Shown here one piece after another: positions 8,601-18,020 of a stretch of DNA of 37,080 bases. The translations under genes and the position numbers were made by a program. The stretch is from Azoarcus sp. TTM-91 (GTDB lineage Bacteria > Pseudomonadota > Gammaproteobacteria > Burkholderiales > Rhodocyclaceae), in NCBI RefSeq assembly GCF_012911025.1, contig NZ_WUEI01000042.1:1-37080 (forward strand), read 5' to 3'. How positions within the stretch are numbered: the first letter of the stretch is position 1; the number at the start of each line of letters is the position of its first letter. The notes under the pieces are model-generated. The model worked only from the letters and a program-made list of their open reading frames with translations, ran no database searches and had not been told where the DNA came from.

Positions 8601-11197
8601 TGCGGTTGCGCTGCCGGCCCACTCTCCGTGGCGCCGCCAGCCGCTCCGGCCCGCTCTGGCCCGCCAGGCGTGCCGGTGTCGTCCAGCAGATAGCTGCTGT
8701 CCAGCTCGAGCGAGGTTTCCTCGGAATGGAAGCCTTCGTCCACCAGCGGTGGCACCGCCAGGGGCAGGGGCGTGGCGGGGGCTTCGGCCTCCACCGGCAG
8801 GATCTCGCCGTCGTCGGACAGGGAGAGGTCGGGAAACTCGAGCGAGGTCTCCATCAGGCCGTCCCGCGTTTCCGCCGCGGGGGCGCTCAGCACCGCCGGC
8901 TCCTGTGCCGGCGTGTCGGTGGCGCGCAGGCGCTCGGCCTCGGCCAGCAGCGCGGCCTCGGCTTCGGGGTCCGGGCTGCTCTGGCCGGCACCGGCCTCCA
9001 GCTGGGCGACCCAGGCGGCGAAGTACTGGTGGGCGGCGTCTATCAGGTGGTGCAACGCCGGGCTGGGTTGCCACTCCAGCTGCAGCCAGCGGTTCAGGGT
9101 CTGCTCAAGGCCCCAGGCGGCTTCGCCGAGTTCGCGCAGGCCGACCATGCGCCCGCTGCCCTTCAGGGTGTGGAAGCCGCGGCGGATGGCGGTCAGCGTC
9201 TGGCTGTCGGCGGGCGAGGTACGGGAGAGTTCGAGCTGCTCGGCGATGGTGGCGAGAACGTCGTGCGCTTCCTCGATGAAGATGCACAGCAGCTCGGCGT
9301 CGATCTCGGCGTCGCTGGCTTCGATCAGCTTCCGGGTCTCGGCGGCCGGGGCGGGAACAGCGACCGGCTCGGGCGCGGGCGGATCGAAGTCGGCTAGTTC
9401 CAGAGGCTCGAGTTCCAGCGCCGCCACTTCCTCGGCTTCCGGTTCCGGGGCCGTGGGCGCCGGTGCGGCCGGCGGGGCTGGATTGTCCTCGGCGGGCACG
9501 GCGAGGTCGGCGGCCTCGGCCTCCTCGGTGGCCTTGCTGGCCTCCGGGTCGAGGAACTCCTGCAGGCTGCTGCGGCCGTGCTGCAGGGACTGGACGTAGA
9601 AGCCGAGCGCCGACAGCCGGTGTGCCAGGGCTTCGAATGCGGCGGGATCGCCGCTCTCGCCGCCGGCGAAACGGGCGATCTCCCCGGCGGCCTGGTGCAC
9701 GAGGGCGATGGCTTCGGTTTCGCCGAGCAGCATCAGCGCGCCTTCGATCTGCTGCATTGGCGCCGACAGCTGGGCCAGCGGCGCGCGTTTTTCCTGGTTG
9801 CGGAAGAAATCGTCCAGCGCCTGTTCGATGTGCGCCAGGCTGGTGAGGATCTCCCGCGACAACTGGGCCAGGGCTTCCTTTTCCTGGGCGCGGCGGGCGG
9901 CGGCGAGGCCGGGCGCGGGGCCGGCGGCCTGCAGGTCGTCGCCCTGTTCCAGTGCCTGCAGGCGCTGCAGGGTGGCGTCCACTTGCTGGGCGAGGTCGTT
10001 TTCCGCGATGCCGCGGTCCACTGCGGCCTCGGCCAGCAGCAGCGCGGTGGCGACTTCCAGGCCGATGGTCTCGGAGAAGCGCAGCGGGTCCTTGCGCAGC
10101 CACTGGATGAAGCCCTGCAGGCCTGCGAGCAGGCGGTCCAGCGCGGGCCGGCCGAACTGGGCGAGCGCGCTCGCCAGTTCCGTCAGCTCGGTGTCGAAGC
10201 GCGGCAGGGCGACGGCGCTGCCTTCACTGAACTCGGTCCAGCATTCCTTGGCGGTATTTAGCCGGGTGCGCAGGCTTTGCAGCAAGGGGGCCAGCGGCAC
10301 CTCGCTGACGCGGGCGCTGGCCGGGGGCAGCAGGGCGTCCAGCTGCCAGGTCGCGCGTACGGCGCGCTGCTGTTCGGTAGTGGCCGGGGCCTGGGCGACG
10401 AGGTAGAGCAACTCGCGCAGCAGGCGCTCTGGGGCCGCCGGATTGCCGGCTAGCTGGCGGCGCAGCTGGGCGTCCAGCTGAGCGCACAGGCGGCGGGCGG
10501 CGTCCATGTTGACACCGCCGGCGGCGACAGCGTCGAAGAAGGCCTGGGCGCCCCACCACAGGCTGCGCGCCAGCGGGTGTTGCTGCAGGGCTTCGATATC
10601 GGCGGCGGCGGCGCGCATTTCCGCCGGGCCGGCGGCTTGGCCGGGGCGGCGCAGCAGGTCGAGCAGGCCGCGCTCGAAGCGGGTGCGCAGGGCGCGCAAA
10701 GCGAGCTGGAGCGCGGCGCCCTCGGGCGGGCGCGGGTCGTCGGCGCGGCGCGGCGGGCGGATGCCGAGGTCGGGGAAGAAGAGCTCGACCGGGGAGCCGG
10801 TGTCGCCGCGGGCGTTGTTGATCTCCTGGTACAGCGGCGCCAGCCGCATCGGCTGGTCGGGTGCGCCGCGGGCGATTTCTTCCAGGTAGTTGCCGATACT
10901 GGCCAACGCACGGCGCGCCAGTGCCAGGGTGGCGTCATCCACCGGCACTTCGCCGCGGGCGAGCTTGCCCAGCAGCTGGTCGAGCGCGGCGGCGAACTGG
11001 GTGAGGCCGTCGAGGCCGACGATGGACAGGGCGCCGCGGACCTGGTGCAGATGCGTTTGCGCGAACTGGACCTGGGGGGCGCCGTCGCTCGTGCTGCCGG
11101 CCTGCTCCAGCGCATCTGCGGCACGCGCGAGCGCGAGGTCGATTTCGCTCTTGACCCAGGTGAGCGGACCGAGGTCGGCTTCGATGGCTTGCGTCAT
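5606..11197 (-). CDS. chpA: ChpA-type hybrid chemotaxis histidine kinase (Hpt/CheA/CheW/REC)
   Basis: An 1863-residue hub kinase of the Pil-Chp system for type IV pilus control. Phosphotransfer-type modules: N-terminal HQVRGAL with H51; a related module at 481-490 ([10 protein letters not shown]) lacking the histidine; canonical HTLKG with H676; variant HTLAG with H976; canonical HTLKG with H1151. Alanine/proline/glutamate-rich linkers separate them. The CheA core runs about 1260-1590: N box RNALAHGIE (1451-1459), G1 SDDGAG (1491-1496), G2 GRGVGMDV (1543-1550). A CheW-like domain follows (about 1585-1715), then a receiver domain with VVDD (1745-1748), acceptor D1791 in SDIEMP and K1843 in GKPY. 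P. aeruginosa ChpA, as I recall it, is longer (about 2470 residues) with more Hpt modules. The gene starts 23 bases after pilJ and ends the operon. Confidence 0.96.
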   Translation of the reverse strand: MTQAIEADLGPLTWVKSEIDLALARAADALEQAGSTSDGAPQVQFAQTHLHQVRGALSIVGLDGLTQFAAALDQLLGKLARGEVPVDDATLALARRALASIGNYLEEIARGAPDQPMRLAPLYQEINNARGDTGSPVELFFPDLGIRPPRRADDPRPPEGAALQLALRALRTRFERGLLDLLRRPGQAAGPAEMRAAAADIEALQQHPLARSLWWGAQAFFDAVAAGGVNMDAARRLCAQLDAQLRRQLAGNPAAPERLLRELLYLVAQAPATTEQQRAVRATWQLDALLPPASARVSEVPLAPLLQSLRTRLNTAKECWTEFSEGSAVALPRFDTELTELASALAQFGRPALDRLLAGLQGFIQWLRKDPLRFSETIGLEVATALLLAEAAVDRGIAENDLAQQVDATLQRLQALEQGDDLQAAGPAPGLAAARRAQEKEALAQLSREILTSLAHIEQALDDFFRNQEKRAPLAQLSAPMQQIEGALMLLGETEAIALVHQAAGEIARFAGGESGDPAAFEALAHRLSALGFYVQSLQHGRSSLQEFLDPEASKATEEAEAADLAVPAEDNPAPPAAPAPTAPEPEAEEVAALELEPLELADFDPPAPEPVAVPAPAAETRKLIEASDAEIDAELLCIFIEEAHDVLATIAEQLELSRTSPADSQTLTAIRRGFHTLKGSGRMVGLRELGEAAWGLEQTLNRWLQLEWQPSPALHHLIDAAHQYFAAWVAQLEAGAGQSSPDPEAEAALLAEAERLRATDTPAQEPAVLSAPAAETRDGLMETSLEFPDLSLSDDGEILPVEAEAPATPLPLAVPPLVDEGFHSEETSLELDSSYLLDDTGTPGGPERAGAAGGATESGPAAQPQPVQAVPLPLDDLDIDLELEDEALPPLPEAAEDDGELVAEESPPPAAEASTGTPESGADFVRLGDTEISRPLYDLFLGEARHHIATLHQEFIRLAANPTLLPQEPSVRAAHTLAGISGTARLTALHTLARALEHAQQRLRDLSQPPTADETALFTTVTDTLEAMLAEVAQQQLPLEVPELVDQLDRSARPLIEELPAPQPLDAPLPTAAAAELAEALASSPASTAEPEPADEEAPSPVHDDIDEQLLPIFLEEGVELVGELHAQLRGWEDEPAQAAHPQAVARLLHTLKGSARMAGAMTLGERLHQMESRFEAGQKSGRAPAAQIEDLATGLDFVQQAMDALARGEAMPAPADIQSPRAAEGTATPAAPAAETAPAVDHGDGKDAAADIENIASPTLRVRADLVDRFVNEAGEIGIARTRIEGELRTLRRSLLDLTENVIRLRNQLREVEIQADVQMQSRIAQAESAHGEFDPLEMDRYTRLQELTRMMAESVNDVTTVQQNLLKNLDGADIALHGQARLSRELQQALMSVRMVPFDSLADRLYRVVRQAAKDLGKRANLDLRGGRIEVDRGVLEHMVAPLEHLLRNALAHGIEAPAQREAGGKPAIGQITLSVSQEGNEIALELSDDGAGLDFARIAERARANGLLSADEHADERRLTNLIFVPGFTTAGAVSTVAGRGVGMDVVKAETAAVGGRIDVHSDAGKGTVFRIYLPLTLAVTQALLVRAGGRSYAIPSSMVAQVMELKADALEKLRNDKGTEWMGERYAYRYLPRLLGDRQTRPEVQRYNWVLLLRAGAQTLALHVDALRGNQEIVVKNAGPQLARIVGMSGATVLGDGEIVLILNPVALASRSLAEADEDGGEDNTQPAVAAPPSQPTVMVVDDSLTVRKITGRLLEREGYRVVTAKDGVDALEKLIETVPDVILSDIEMPRMDGFDLVRNIRADARTRLVPVIMITSRLADKHRRYAEEVGANHYLGKPYQEEELLGLLAGYTARTPA

Positions 11198-11220
11198 GTG
11201 TCTGTCTCTTGCGCCGGTAC

Positions 11221-13338
11221 TCAGACCTTGAAGCCGGAAACCGAGCCCTTCAGTTCCACCGCGAGGTCGGCGAGCTGACCGATGGAGACCGCGGTCTGCT
11301 TGGTGCCCAGGGTGGTCTGCTCGGTAATGGCGAGAATGTCCTTCATGGTTTCCGCCACCCGGGTGGCGGTGGCCGCCTGCTGCTGGGTGTCGGTGGAGAT
11401 CTGTTCAATCAGGCGGGCGGCTTCGATGGATACCTGGCCGATCTCGGCCAGCGCCTGGCCGGCGGCGTCGGACAGCTGGGCGCCTTCGACCACGTCGCGG
11501 GTGGCGTTTTCCATCGCGCCCACTGCGTCCTGGGTGTCGGTCTGAATGGTCTTCACGATCGCCGAGATCTGCTTGGTCGCCTCGGCGGAGCGTTCCGCCA
11601 GGCGCTGCACTTCTTCCGCAACCACGGTGAAGCCGCGGCCGGCGTCGCCGGCGGAGGCGGCCTGGATGGCGGCGTTCAGCGCCAGCACGTTGGTCTGCTC
11701 GGTAATGTCCGAGATCAGTTCCACGATTTCGCCGATCTCCTGGGAGGACTCGCCCAGGCGCTTGATGCGCTTGGAGGTTTCCTGGATCTGCTCACGGATT
11801 TCGTTCATGCCCTTGATGGTGTTTTCCACTGCGTCGGCGCCCTTGCGCACCGATTCCAGCGAGCGGCGAGCCACCTGCGCGGACTGCAGTGCGCGTTCGG
11901 AGGAGTCGGTCATCGACGCTGCCATGCGCTGCACGGTGGAGCCGGCTTCCTCGATCTCGCGCGACTGGCGCTCGGTGGCGCCCAGCAGTTCGCTGGAGGT
12001 CTTCTGCGCCGACTGGGTGGCGGCGGTCACGCGGGTGGCGGCGTCGTTGATCCGGCGCACCAGCACCGAGAGTTCTTCAATGGTGTAGTTCACCGAGTCG
12101 GCGATGGCGCCAGTGATGTCCTCGGTCACCGTGGCGCGGATGGTGAGGTCGCCGTCGGCGAGGTCGCCCATCTCGTTCATCAGCCGCAGAATGGCCTGCT
12201 GCGTGAGGTTGCGCTCGTTTTCCGCAGACTGGCGCTGGGTTTCGGCGGCGGCACGGCGGGTGGCGAGGTCGTCGTTGTAGACCTTGGCCATGAAGCCGAG
12301 GACGGCGAGGCCGAGCAGCGCGGTGACGGCGATCAGCGCGGAAACAAGGCTGAAGCCGCGGCTGTTGCTGTTGAGCGCTTCGGCCAGCGCCTGGGTCTGC
12401 GCCAGCAGCGGCGCGGAGTCGCGGAAGATGCGGCTGCCGGCCTGCTTGGCCTGCACCAGCAGCTGGATGTTGCCGAGGATGCCGGAGACCGCCTCCAGCG
12501 TTTCCTTGGCGGCTTGGTCAAGTTCGCCGATGCGGGCGCGCGTCTCGGCGTCGGCGCTCATCTGCGACAGCAGGCCCAGCTGCTCGCGGAAGGCGTTGGT
12601 GTCCTTGCCCAGCAGGAAGGCGACTTCCGGGTCGATCGCGTCGGCCACCAGCAGGGCGTTGGCGTTCTTGGCGATGCGCTGGGTGAGCATCACCGCGCGG
12701 TTGGCGGTGACGATGTCGCGGGCGTTGGCGCCGCCCTGGAGCTTGAGCGCAGCCACTTGTTCGCTGAGATCCAGCAAGCCGGCGTTGCCGTTGTTGATCG
12801 CTGCCACCGAGGCGTTCAGGGTGACCAGGTTCTTCTCCTGTGCGAGCAACTGGCGGGCGTCCTGCTCGCTCTTGTGCCAGGTGTCGGCCAGGGTCTGCAG
12901 CGCAGGACGGGCCGCTTCCGGCACGGCAGGTACATAGCCGCCGTCAAGGTCGCTGCCGGCCTGCAGCGCGGTCAGCAGGCTGGAGAAGCGGGCGCTGCCG
13001 CTGCGCAACTCGGTGAAGGCCTGGCTGTTGCCTTGCAGCGCGAGCTGGGCGGATTTGGCGATCTGCTGCGACAGCATCTGCATTTCACCGGCGGCGGCCA
13101 CATGGGTGGTGGCGTCGGCGGACTGCCGGCCCTGGTAGATGACCAGGCCGGCGGTGACGGCGACCAGCAGGGCGAAGCCGATGCCGAGGATGCGGATCTG
13201 TTCGGTCACCGGGCGGTCGCCGAGCAGGCGTTTGCGCGGTGCGGGAGGCCGTCCGGGAACGTGGGTCTCCATGATGGTGGTGTCCGGGGCGGAACTGCCC
13301 GCGGTGGCCATTTTCTTGCCGAAGAGCTTCAATGCCAT
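11221..13338 (-). CDS. pilJ: PilJ methyl-accepting chemotaxis receptor for type IV pili
   Basis: A 705-residue inner-membrane receptor. Transmembrane segments lie at about 49-68 and 329-352, enclosing a periplasmic helical PilJ-type domain. A HAMP-like segment follows, then the signalling domain whose conserved hairpin tip is at about 545-590 ([16 protein letters not shown], then [16 protein letters not shown]). PilJ senses pilus-linked surface signals and, through PilI, controls ChpA. The ATG at 13338 is preferred because a GGAG lies eight bases upstream and the protein begins MALKLFGKK as expected; the frame is open further upstream but the extension is arginine-rich shadow sequence. The C-terminus ends SVSGFKV, with no CheR-tethering pentapeptide. 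Confidence 0.96.
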   Translation of the reverse strand: MALKLFGKKMATAGSSAPDTTIMETHVPGRPPAPRKRLLGDRPVTEQIRILGIGFALLVAVTAGLVIYQGRQSADATTHVAAAGEMQMLSQQIAKSAQLALQGNSQAFTELRSGSARFSSLLTALQAGSDLDGGYVPAVPEAARPALQTLADTWHKSEQDARQLLAQEKNLVTLNASVAAINNGNAGLLDLSEQVAALKLQGGANARDIVTANRAVMLTQRIAKNANALLVADAIDPEVAFLLGKDTNAFREQLGLLSQMSADAETRARIGELDQAAKETLEAVSGILGNIQLLVQAKQAGSRIFRDSAPLLAQTQALAEALNSNSRGFSLVSALIAVTALLGLAVLGFMAKVYNDDLATRRAAAETQRQSAENERNLTQQAILRLMNEMGDLADGDLTIRATVTEDITGAIADSVNYTIEELSVLVRRINDAATRVTAATQSAQKTSSELLGATERQSREIEEAGSTVQRMAASMTDSSERALQSAQVARRSLESVRKGADAVENTIKGMNEIREQIQETSKRIKRLGESSQEIGEIVELISDITEQTNVLALNAAIQAASAGDAGRGFTVVAEEVQRLAERSAEATKQISAIVKTIQTDTQDAVGAMENATRDVVEGAQLSDAAGQALAEIGQVSIEAARLIEQISTDTQQQAATATRVAETMKDILAITEQTTLGTKQTAVSIGQLADLAVELKGSVSGFKV

Positions 13339-13397
13339 GTTGCGTGCTCCGCCGCTATAGCGTGTGGGGGTCGATTGGGAAGGAGGTAGGCCGCGCC

Positions 13398-13910
13398 TCA
13401 GCCGGCGCCGGCATCGAGGAAACCGGGGTGGGCGAGGAGGCGCTGAACGTCGAGGCGTAGCCACGGGCGGTCCTGCACGTCGCGCAGGCGTTGCCCCACC
13501 CAGGGGCGTTCATCCGTGGCGTCGCCATCGGCTTCGAAGTCGTCGCCGCTGCGCAGGCCGGAGGCGCGGGAAACCAGCAGGGCGCAATGCACCCCGTGGC
13601 GGGCGCCGACCAGCAGCAGGCGGGCGTGGCCGGAGGGCGCCACCAGCGGCCCGCCGTGAAAAGCAGAAAAATCCACCACGCCGTACAGCGTGCCACGCAC
13701 GTTCGCGAGGCCGCGGTACCAGGGCTGGGTGAGGGGTACCGGCGACAGCGGCGGCGGTGGCAGGACCTCGCCCGAGTCGGCCAGCGCGACCAGCCAGTTC
13801 TCGTTGCCCGCCTGCACGCCCAGCAGGCCACGGCGTTCGCCGCTCTTCGCTTCGGCCAGGCGGCGGACCAGGCTTTCCTGGAATTCGCGCAGGCTGATCC
13901 TCTTGGACAT
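13398..13910 (-). CDS. pilI: PilI CheW-like coupling protein
   Basis: A 170-residue CheW-domain protein that links receptor PilJ to kinase ChpA. The CheW core is seen in [14 protein letters not shown], then [18 protein letters not shown], and [19 protein letters not shown]. Its position between pilH and pilJ is the standard pil-chp order. An AAGG lies six bases before the ATG. A 59-base gap separates it from pilJ. Sequence conservation in PilI is low, so the name rests on the CheW core plus context. Confidence 0.92.
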   Translation of the reverse strand: MSKRISLREFQESLVRRLAEAKSGERRGLLGVQAGNENWLVALADSGEVLPPPPLSPVPLTQPWYRGLANVRGTLYGVVDFSAFHGGPLVAPSGHARLLLVGARHGVHCALLVSRASGLRSGDDFEADGDATDERPWVGQRLRDVQDRPWLRLDVQRLLAHPGFLDAGAG

Positions 13911-13928
13911 GGTGGCCTTGTTCCCGCG

Positions 13929-14300
13929 TTACTTGTTTTTGATTGCCTCGATGCGGGCCAGCAATTCCTTGTGGTCCACCGGTTTGACCAGGTAGTCGTA
14001 GGCGCCCTGGCGCATGCCCCAGATCTTGTCCGTCTCCAGCGACTTGCTGGTGCACATGATGATGGGGATGGCGCGGGTGAGATCGTCGCGGGAAATGGTG
14101 CGGGTGGCCTGGAAGCCGTTCATCCCGGGCATGACGACATCCATCAGGATGAGGTCGGGCAACTCGCTGCGGCTCTTGGCGATTGCGTCCTCGCCGTTCT
14201 CGGCGGTCACCACCTGATAGCCGTTGCGGGTGAGGACGTCGGTAAGGACGAAACGCTCGGTGGGCGAGTCGTCTACGACGAGGATTTTCTTGATCGGCAT
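13929..14300 (-). CDS. pilH: PilH single-domain response regulator
   Basis: A 123-residue receiver-only protein. [12 protein letters not shown] opens it, the phosphoacceptor is D54 in [18 protein letters not shown], and KPVD carries the conserved lysine. The SPTE and [11 protein letters not shown] segments and DYLVKPVD are close to P. aeruginosa PilH, which acts opposite PilG in pilus retraction and control of ChpA phosphate flow. ATG 14300 is chosen for the standard [11 protein letters not shown] start; an in-frame ATG at 14312 is the alternative. It starts 25 bases after pilG. Confidence 0.94.
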   Translation of the reverse strand: MPIKKILVVDDSPTERFVLTDVLTRNGYQVVTAENGEDAIAKSRSELPDLILMDVVMPGMNGFQATRTISRDDLTRAIPIIMCTSKSLETDKIWGMRQGAYDYLVKPVDHKELLARIEAIKNK

Positions 14301-14325
14301 GGTTAGCGTCATTCCATGGACGGGG

Positions 14326-14712
14326 TCAACGGGGGGCGCGGCCGCAGTGGGCCGCAACCGCCTTCAGCAGGCTGTCCTTGGTGAAGGGCTTGGTGAGGTA
14401 CTCGTCGGAGCCGACCATGCGGCCGCGGGCGCGGTCGAACAGGCCGTCCTTGGACGAAAGCATGATCACCGGCGTGGAGGACAGGCGGGCGTTCTTCTTG
14501 ATCAGCGCGCAGGTCTGGTAGCCGTCCAGGCGCGGCATCATGATGTCGACGAAAATGACGTCGGGGTGGTGGTCGGCGATCTTGGCGAGGGCGTCGAAGC
14601 CGTCCTCCGCCAGCAACACCTGGCAGCCGGCCTGGCCCAGGAAGATCTCCGCGCTGCGGCGGATGGTGTTGCTGTCGTCTATGACCATCACCTTGAGTCC
14701 GGTCAGGTCCAT
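14326..14712 (-). CDS. pilG: PilG single-domain response regulator
   Basis: A 128-residue receiver-only protein that promotes pilus extension and cAMP signalling in P. aeruginosa. The segments GLKVMVIDDSNTIRRSAE, FVDIMMPRLDGYQTCALIKK and STPVIMLSSKDGLFD are almost the P. aeruginosa PilG sequence as I recall it. The acceptor is D56 and the conserved lysine is in LTKPF. It is the first gene of the pil-chp operon; GAGGA stands about eight bases before the ATG. Confidence 0.96.
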   Translation of the reverse strand: MDLTGLKVMVIDDSNTIRRSAEIFLGQAGCQVLLAEDGFDALAKIADHHPDVIFVDIMMPRLDGYQTCALIKKNARLSSTPVIMLSSKDGLFDRARGRMVGSDEYLTKPFTKDSLLKAVAAHCGRAPR

Positions 14713-14756
14713 GGTGTCAGTCCTCGGTATCCCTGCGCTGCGGGTGCGGGAACCGC

Positions 14757-14762
14757 ATCATA
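14757..14762 (-). promoter_or_regulatory. Candidate -10 box for pilG-pilH-pilI-pilJ-chpA
   Basis: TATGAT on the minus strand lies 44 bases upstream of the pilG ATG in the gap after the rubredoxin gene. No convincing -35 box is seen. Placement before the first gene of the operon is the main support. Confidence 0.4.
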
Positions 14763-14803
14763 CGCAAGGCGTAGGCGGCGGGGGAACTCCGGCTGCTTGA
14801 ATG

Positions 14804-14983
14804 TCATATTTCGACGAGCTCGAAGTCTTCCTTGCGGGCGCCGCATTCGGGGCAGGTCCAGTTGGGCGGGATATCGCCCCAGCGGGTGCCGGGGGCGATG
14901 CCTTCATCGGGCAGGCCGGCGGCTTCGTCATAGATGAAGCCGCAGATCAGGCACATGTAGGTCTTGTAGGGTGCGTCAGCCAT
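14804..14983 (-). CDS. Rubredoxin
   Basis: A 59-residue small iron-sulfur electron carrier. The four iron ligands are C11 and C14 (CLICG) and C44 and C47 (CPECG), separated by the aromatic-rich core (Y18, W35, W42) typical of rubredoxin. Length is normal for the family. It starts [10 protein letters not shown] and ends in TGA at 14804. It is the minus-strand gene next to pilG, 91 bases upstream of it, and divergent from thiD. Rubredoxins pass single electrons to oxygenases, rubrerythrins or oxygen-reducing enzymes; no such partner is encoded nearby, so its acceptor is unknown. The cysteines are seen directly. Confidence 0.97.
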   Translation of the reverse strand: MADAPYKTYMCLICGFIYDEAAGLPDEGIAPGTRWGDIPPNWTCPECGARKEDFELVEI

Positions 14984-15012
14984 CGCTTGGCGTGTTCGGC
15001 TTGGATTGGCGG

Positions 15013-15031
15013 TAAAATCCGTCGCATCTTA
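15013..15031. promoter_or_regulatory. Divergent -10 boxes between rubredoxin gene and thiD
   Basis: TAAAAT (15013-15018, plus strand) faces thiD, and TAAGAT (15031-15026, minus strand) faces the rubredoxin gene, within a 93-base divergent gap. The two elements face each other and are only seven bases apart, so initiation from one would interfere with the other. Both -35 regions are weak. I see no TPP riboswitch before thiD; the gap is too short for one. Confidence 0.4.
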
Positions 15032-15076
15032 CCCCATTTTCCCGGCCGCGCCAGACGCGCCGGTATCCCTTCTGTC

Positions 15077-15916
15077 ATGCCAGTTGCAATGCCGGATGCT
15101 CCCCCAGTCGTACTTTGTCTTTCCGCTGGCGATGCCACCGGCGGCGGCGGCCTGCCGTCCGACATCCTGACTCTGGCGAGCATGGGCTGCCACCCGCTCG
15201 CCATCCAGACTGCGGTGGTCGTGCGCGATACCCGCGGCATCGAGGAAACCCTGGCGCTGGAGCCGGACACGGTCGCCGCTCAGGCGCGCGCCGTGCTGGA
15301 GGACATCCCGGTACATGCGTTCAAGCTCGGCTACTGCGGCAGCGTGGAGAACGTGGCGGTGATCGCCGAGATCCTGTCCGATTACCCGGAGGTGCCGCTG
15401 GTGCTGGAGCCGGCGCTGTATGCCGGCGTGGAAGAGGGCACCGAGGAGGACGTGGTCGCTGCGCTGACCGAGCTGATCCTGCCGCAGACTTCGCTGCTGG
15501 TCGCCGGCCGCCATGAGGTGATGCGGCTGGCTGGCATTGATGCCGACGACGACAGTGAGGAAGCGCTGTCGGCGGAGGAGGCGGTTGCCCGCCTGCTCGC
15601 CCTCGGCACCGAATACGTGCTGCTCACCGGTGGCAGCGAGCAGGGGCCGCAGGTGATCAACGTGCTGCTAGGCGAAGGCGGTGTGGTCCGCACCGACGCT
15701 TGGGAGCGCCTGCCCTCGCGCTATCTCGGCGCTGGCGCCACGCTGGCGGCGGCCGCGGTGGCGGCGCTGGCGCATGGCATGACCATGCCGGAGGCGGTGC
15801 GCGAGGCGCAGGAGTTCGCCCAGCAGGCGCTGCGCCACGCCTACCGGCCGGGCATGGGGCTGGCACTGCCGGATCGCTTCTTCTGGGCGCGCGGGCATGA
15901 GGCTGGCGATGAGTGA
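15077..15916 (+). CDS. thiD: ThiD-like HMP/HMP-P kinase family protein with eroded active site
   Basis: A 279-residue ribokinase-fold protein of the hydroxymethylpyrimidine (phosphate) kinase family. DILTLASMGCHPLAIQTAVV and the C-terminal EAVREAQEFAQQAL, YRPGMG and LPDRFFWAR place it in the proteobacterial ThiD group. Several catalytic motifs differ from the usual form: AG(T/S)DPSGGAG reads AGDATGGGG (17-25), the LDPV segment reads LEPA (110-113), the LxTPNxxE segment reads LLVAGRHE (140-147), and the anion-hole GTGC/GSGC reads GAGA (218-221). It may be a divergent kinase or a pseudoenzyme. thiE overlaps its end by eight bases. ATG 15077 is used; ATG 15089 is an in-frame alternative. Family membership is firm, activity is not. 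Confidence 0.88.
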   Translation: MPVAMPDAPPVVLCLSAGDATGGGGLPSDILTLASMGCHPLAIQTAVVVRDTRGIEETLALEPDTVAAQARAVLEDIPVHAFKLGYCGSVENVAVIAEILSDYPEVPLVLEPALYAGVEEGTEEDVVAALTELILPQTSLLVAGRHEVMRLAGIDADDDSEEALSAEEAVARLLALGTEYVLLTGGSEQGPQVINVLLGEGGVVRTDAWERLPSRYLGAGATLAAAAVAALAHGMTMPEAVREAQEFAQQALRHAYRPGMGLALPDRFFWARGHEAGDE

Positions 15917-16547
15917 GCAGCGCCTCGCCGGCCTGCGCGGCCTCTACGCAGTGACTCCGGAACTGGATGACACCGCCGCGCTGCTGCTGGCGCTGGAGAA
16001 GGTGCTGGCCGGCGCGCCGGCGCTGCTGCAGTACCGCGGCAAGTCGCCCGACCCGGCGCTGCGCCGCGAGCAGGCGCAGGCGGTGGCTGCCCGCTGCCGT
16101 GCTGCCGGCGTGCCGCTGGTGGTCAATGACGATGTCGGACTGGCTTTGGCGGTCGCCGCCGATGGCGTGCACCTCGGCCGGGATGACGGCGACATCGCCG
16201 CCGCCCGTGCGGCGCTGGGGCCGCAGCGCCTGCTGGGCGTGTCCTGCTACGACGAATGGGCGCTGGCACGGGCCGGCGCCGGCGCCGGGGCGGACTACGT
16301 CGCCTTCGGTGCGATGTTTCCCTCGCCGACCAAGCCGCAGGCGGTGCGTGCGCCGCTGGAACTGCTGGGCCGCGCCCGCCGCGAGCTGGGCGTGATGGTG
16401 GTGGCGATAGGCGGCATCACGCTGGAGCGCGCGCCGGCGCTGGTCGAGGCCGGCGCCGACCTGCTCGCCGTCATCACCGACGTCTTCGACGCGGCCGATC
16501 CCGCTGCCCGCGCCGGCGCCTATCGCCGGCTCTACGTTCCAGGCTGA
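15909..16547 (+). CDS. thiE: Thiamine phosphate synthase
   Basis: A 212-residue TIM-barrel enzyme that joins HMP pyrophosphate and the thiazole phosphate to thiamine phosphate. The usual motifs are intact: LLQYRGK, VNDDVGLALAVAADGVHLGR, LLGVSCYDE, YVAFGAMFPSPTKP and VVAIGGITL, which bind the phosphate groups and magnesium. The ATG at 15909 overlaps the thiD stop (ATGAGTGA) and has GAGG at a good distance, so it is preferred over the in-frame ATG at 15897. Coupled translation with thiD supports a joint role in thiamine synthesis. Confidence 0.95.
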   Translation: MSEQRLAGLRGLYAVTPELDDTAALLLALEKVLAGAPALLQYRGKSPDPALRREQAQAVAARCRAAGVPLVVNDDVGLALAVAADGVHLGRDDGDIAAARAALGPQRLLGVSCYDEWALARAGAGAGADYVAFGAMFPSPTKPQAVRAPLELLGRARRELGVMVVAIGGITLERAPALVEAGADLLAVITDVFDAADPAARAGAYRRLYVPG

Positions 16548-16628
16548 GCCGCGGCGGCAACGGCGCTACGCGCTCCGGCTTCGTCCTTTCTTCCTTCACC
16601 GCTTTCCCTTTTACTCCCGAGTCCGCAC

Positions 16629-17921
16629 ATGTCCGATTCCAGCAGCCGCAACGAAGCCCTGTTCCAGCGCGCCCAGCGCACCATCCCCGGCGGCGTCAAT
16701 TCGCCGGTGCGCGCCTTCCGCTCGGTGGGTGGCACGCCGCGCTTCATCGAACGCGCCGAGGGCGCGCGGGTGTGGGATGCGGACGGCAAGGCCTATGTGG
16801 ACTACGTCGGTTCCTGGGGGCCGGCGATCACCGGCCATGCCCATCCGGCCATCGTCGAGGCGGTGCGGGAGGCGGCGCTGCGCGGTCTGTCCTTCGGCGC
16901 GCCCACCGAGAGCGAGGTGGAGATGGCCGAGCGCATCTGCGCACTGCTGCCCTCGGTGGAGATGGTGCGGCTGGTGAGCTCCGGCACCGAGGCCACGATG
17001 AGCGCCATCCGGCTGGCCCGCGGCTTCACCGGGCGCGACGCCATCGTCAAGTTCGAGGGCTGCTACCACGGCCATGCCGACAGCCTGCTGGTGAAGGCCG
17101 GCTCCGGCCTGCTGACCTTCGGCAACCCGTCTTCCGGCGGCGTGCCGGCGGACTTCGCCCACCACACCATCGTGCTCGACTACAACGACCTGGAGCAGGT
17201 GGAGACCGCCTTCAAGGCGAGGGGCAGGGAGATCGCCGCCGTCATCGTCGAGCCGGTGGCCGGCAACATGAACCTGGTGAAACCGGCGCCCGGCTTCCTC
17301 GAAGGCCTGCGCCGGCTGTGCGACGAATACGGCGCGGTGTTGATCTTCGACGAGGTGATGACCGGTTTCCGCGTTGGCCCGCGGGGGGCGCAAGGGCTGT
17401 ACGGCATCGTTCCCGACCTCACCACGCTGGGCAAGGTCATCGGCGGCGGCATGCCGGTGGGCGCCTTCGGCGGCCGCCGCGACATCATGGAGAAGATCGC
17501 GCCGCTGGGGCCGGTGTACCAGGCCGGCACGCTGTCCGGCAGTCCGGTGGCGGTGGCCGCTGGCCTGGCCTCGCTGAAGCTGATCGAGGCGCCCGGCTTC
17601 TACGCCGCGCTGGGGGCACGTACCGCGGCGCTGGCCGCCGGCCTGGCGGATGCGGCGCGCGAGCACGGCGTGGCATTCAGCGCGGATACCGTGGGCGGCA
17701 TGTTCGGCGTCTATTTCAGCGCCCGGCCGCCGGCCTCCTCCGCCGACGTGATGGCCTCCGACCGCGAGCGTTTCAACCGCTTCTTCCACGCCATGCTGGA
17801 CGCCGGCCACTACTTCGCGCCCTCTGCCTTCGAGGCCGGCTTCGTATCCGCTGCGCATACCGAGGGGGACATCGCCGCCACGGTGGCGGCGGCGCGCGAG
17901 GTGTTCGCGAAGCTGGGCTGA
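16629..17921 (+). CDS. hemL: Glutamate-1-semialdehyde 2,1-aminomutase
   Basis: A 430-residue PLP enzyme that converts glutamate-1-semialdehyde to 5-aminolevulinate in the C5 route to haem. The opening [11 protein letters not shown], the [17 protein letters not shown] segment and [18 protein letters not shown] with the PLP lysine K269 are all standard. [10 protein letters not shown] follows. Length is normal. It lies 81 bases after thiE in the same direction and could be cotranscribed. The thiD-thiE-hemL grouping is common in proteobacteria. Confidence 0.98.
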   Translation: MSDSSSRNEALFQRAQRTIPGGVNSPVRAFRSVGGTPRFIERAEGARVWDADGKAYVDYVGSWGPAITGHAHPAIVEAVREAALRGLSFGAPTESEVEMAERICALLPSVEMVRLVSSGTEATMSAIRLARGFTGRDAIVKFEGCYHGHADSLLVKAGSGLLTFGNPSSGGVPADFAHHTIVLDYNDLEQVETAFKARGREIAAVIVEPVAGNMNLVKPAPGFLEGLRRLCDEYGAVLIFDEVMTGFRVGPRGAQGLYGIVPDLTTLGKVIGGGMPVGAFGGRRDIMEKIAPLGPVYQAGTLSGSPVAVAAGLASLKLIEAPGFYAALGARTAALAAGLADAAREHGVAFSADTVGGMFGVYFSARPPASSADVMASDRERFNRFFHAMLDAGHYFAPSAFEAGFVSAAHTEGDIAATVAAAREVFAKLG

Positions 17922-17932
17922 GAGAGCCTGCG

Positions 17933-17969
17933 GCTGCCGGCCGGCGGTTGATCCCGCGCTGCCGGCAGC
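17933..17969. terminator. Inverted repeat between convergent hemL and mgtE
   Basis: Eight pairs: gctgccgg (17933-17940) with ccggcagc (17962-17969), loop 21 bases. It lies between two converging genes but lacks a U-tract and has a long loop, so a terminator role is only possible. Confidence 0.3.
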
Positions 17970-18020
17970 GACGCGTCGGGCCGCGCAGCGGCGGCGGTCT
18001 GCGGCCGCCCGCGGCGGGAT

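Noticed and set aside
7466..9397. Long open frames opposite chpA
   Set aside because: Repetitive low-complexity translation, no start context, fully opposite a gene with intact kinase motifs.
17917..17975. CTGAGAGAGCC and TTGATCCCG after hemL, suggesting a TPP riboswitch near thiamine genes
   Set aside because: The first overlaps the hemL stop region, the helices of a TPP aptamer cannot be formed, and no plus-strand gene follows.
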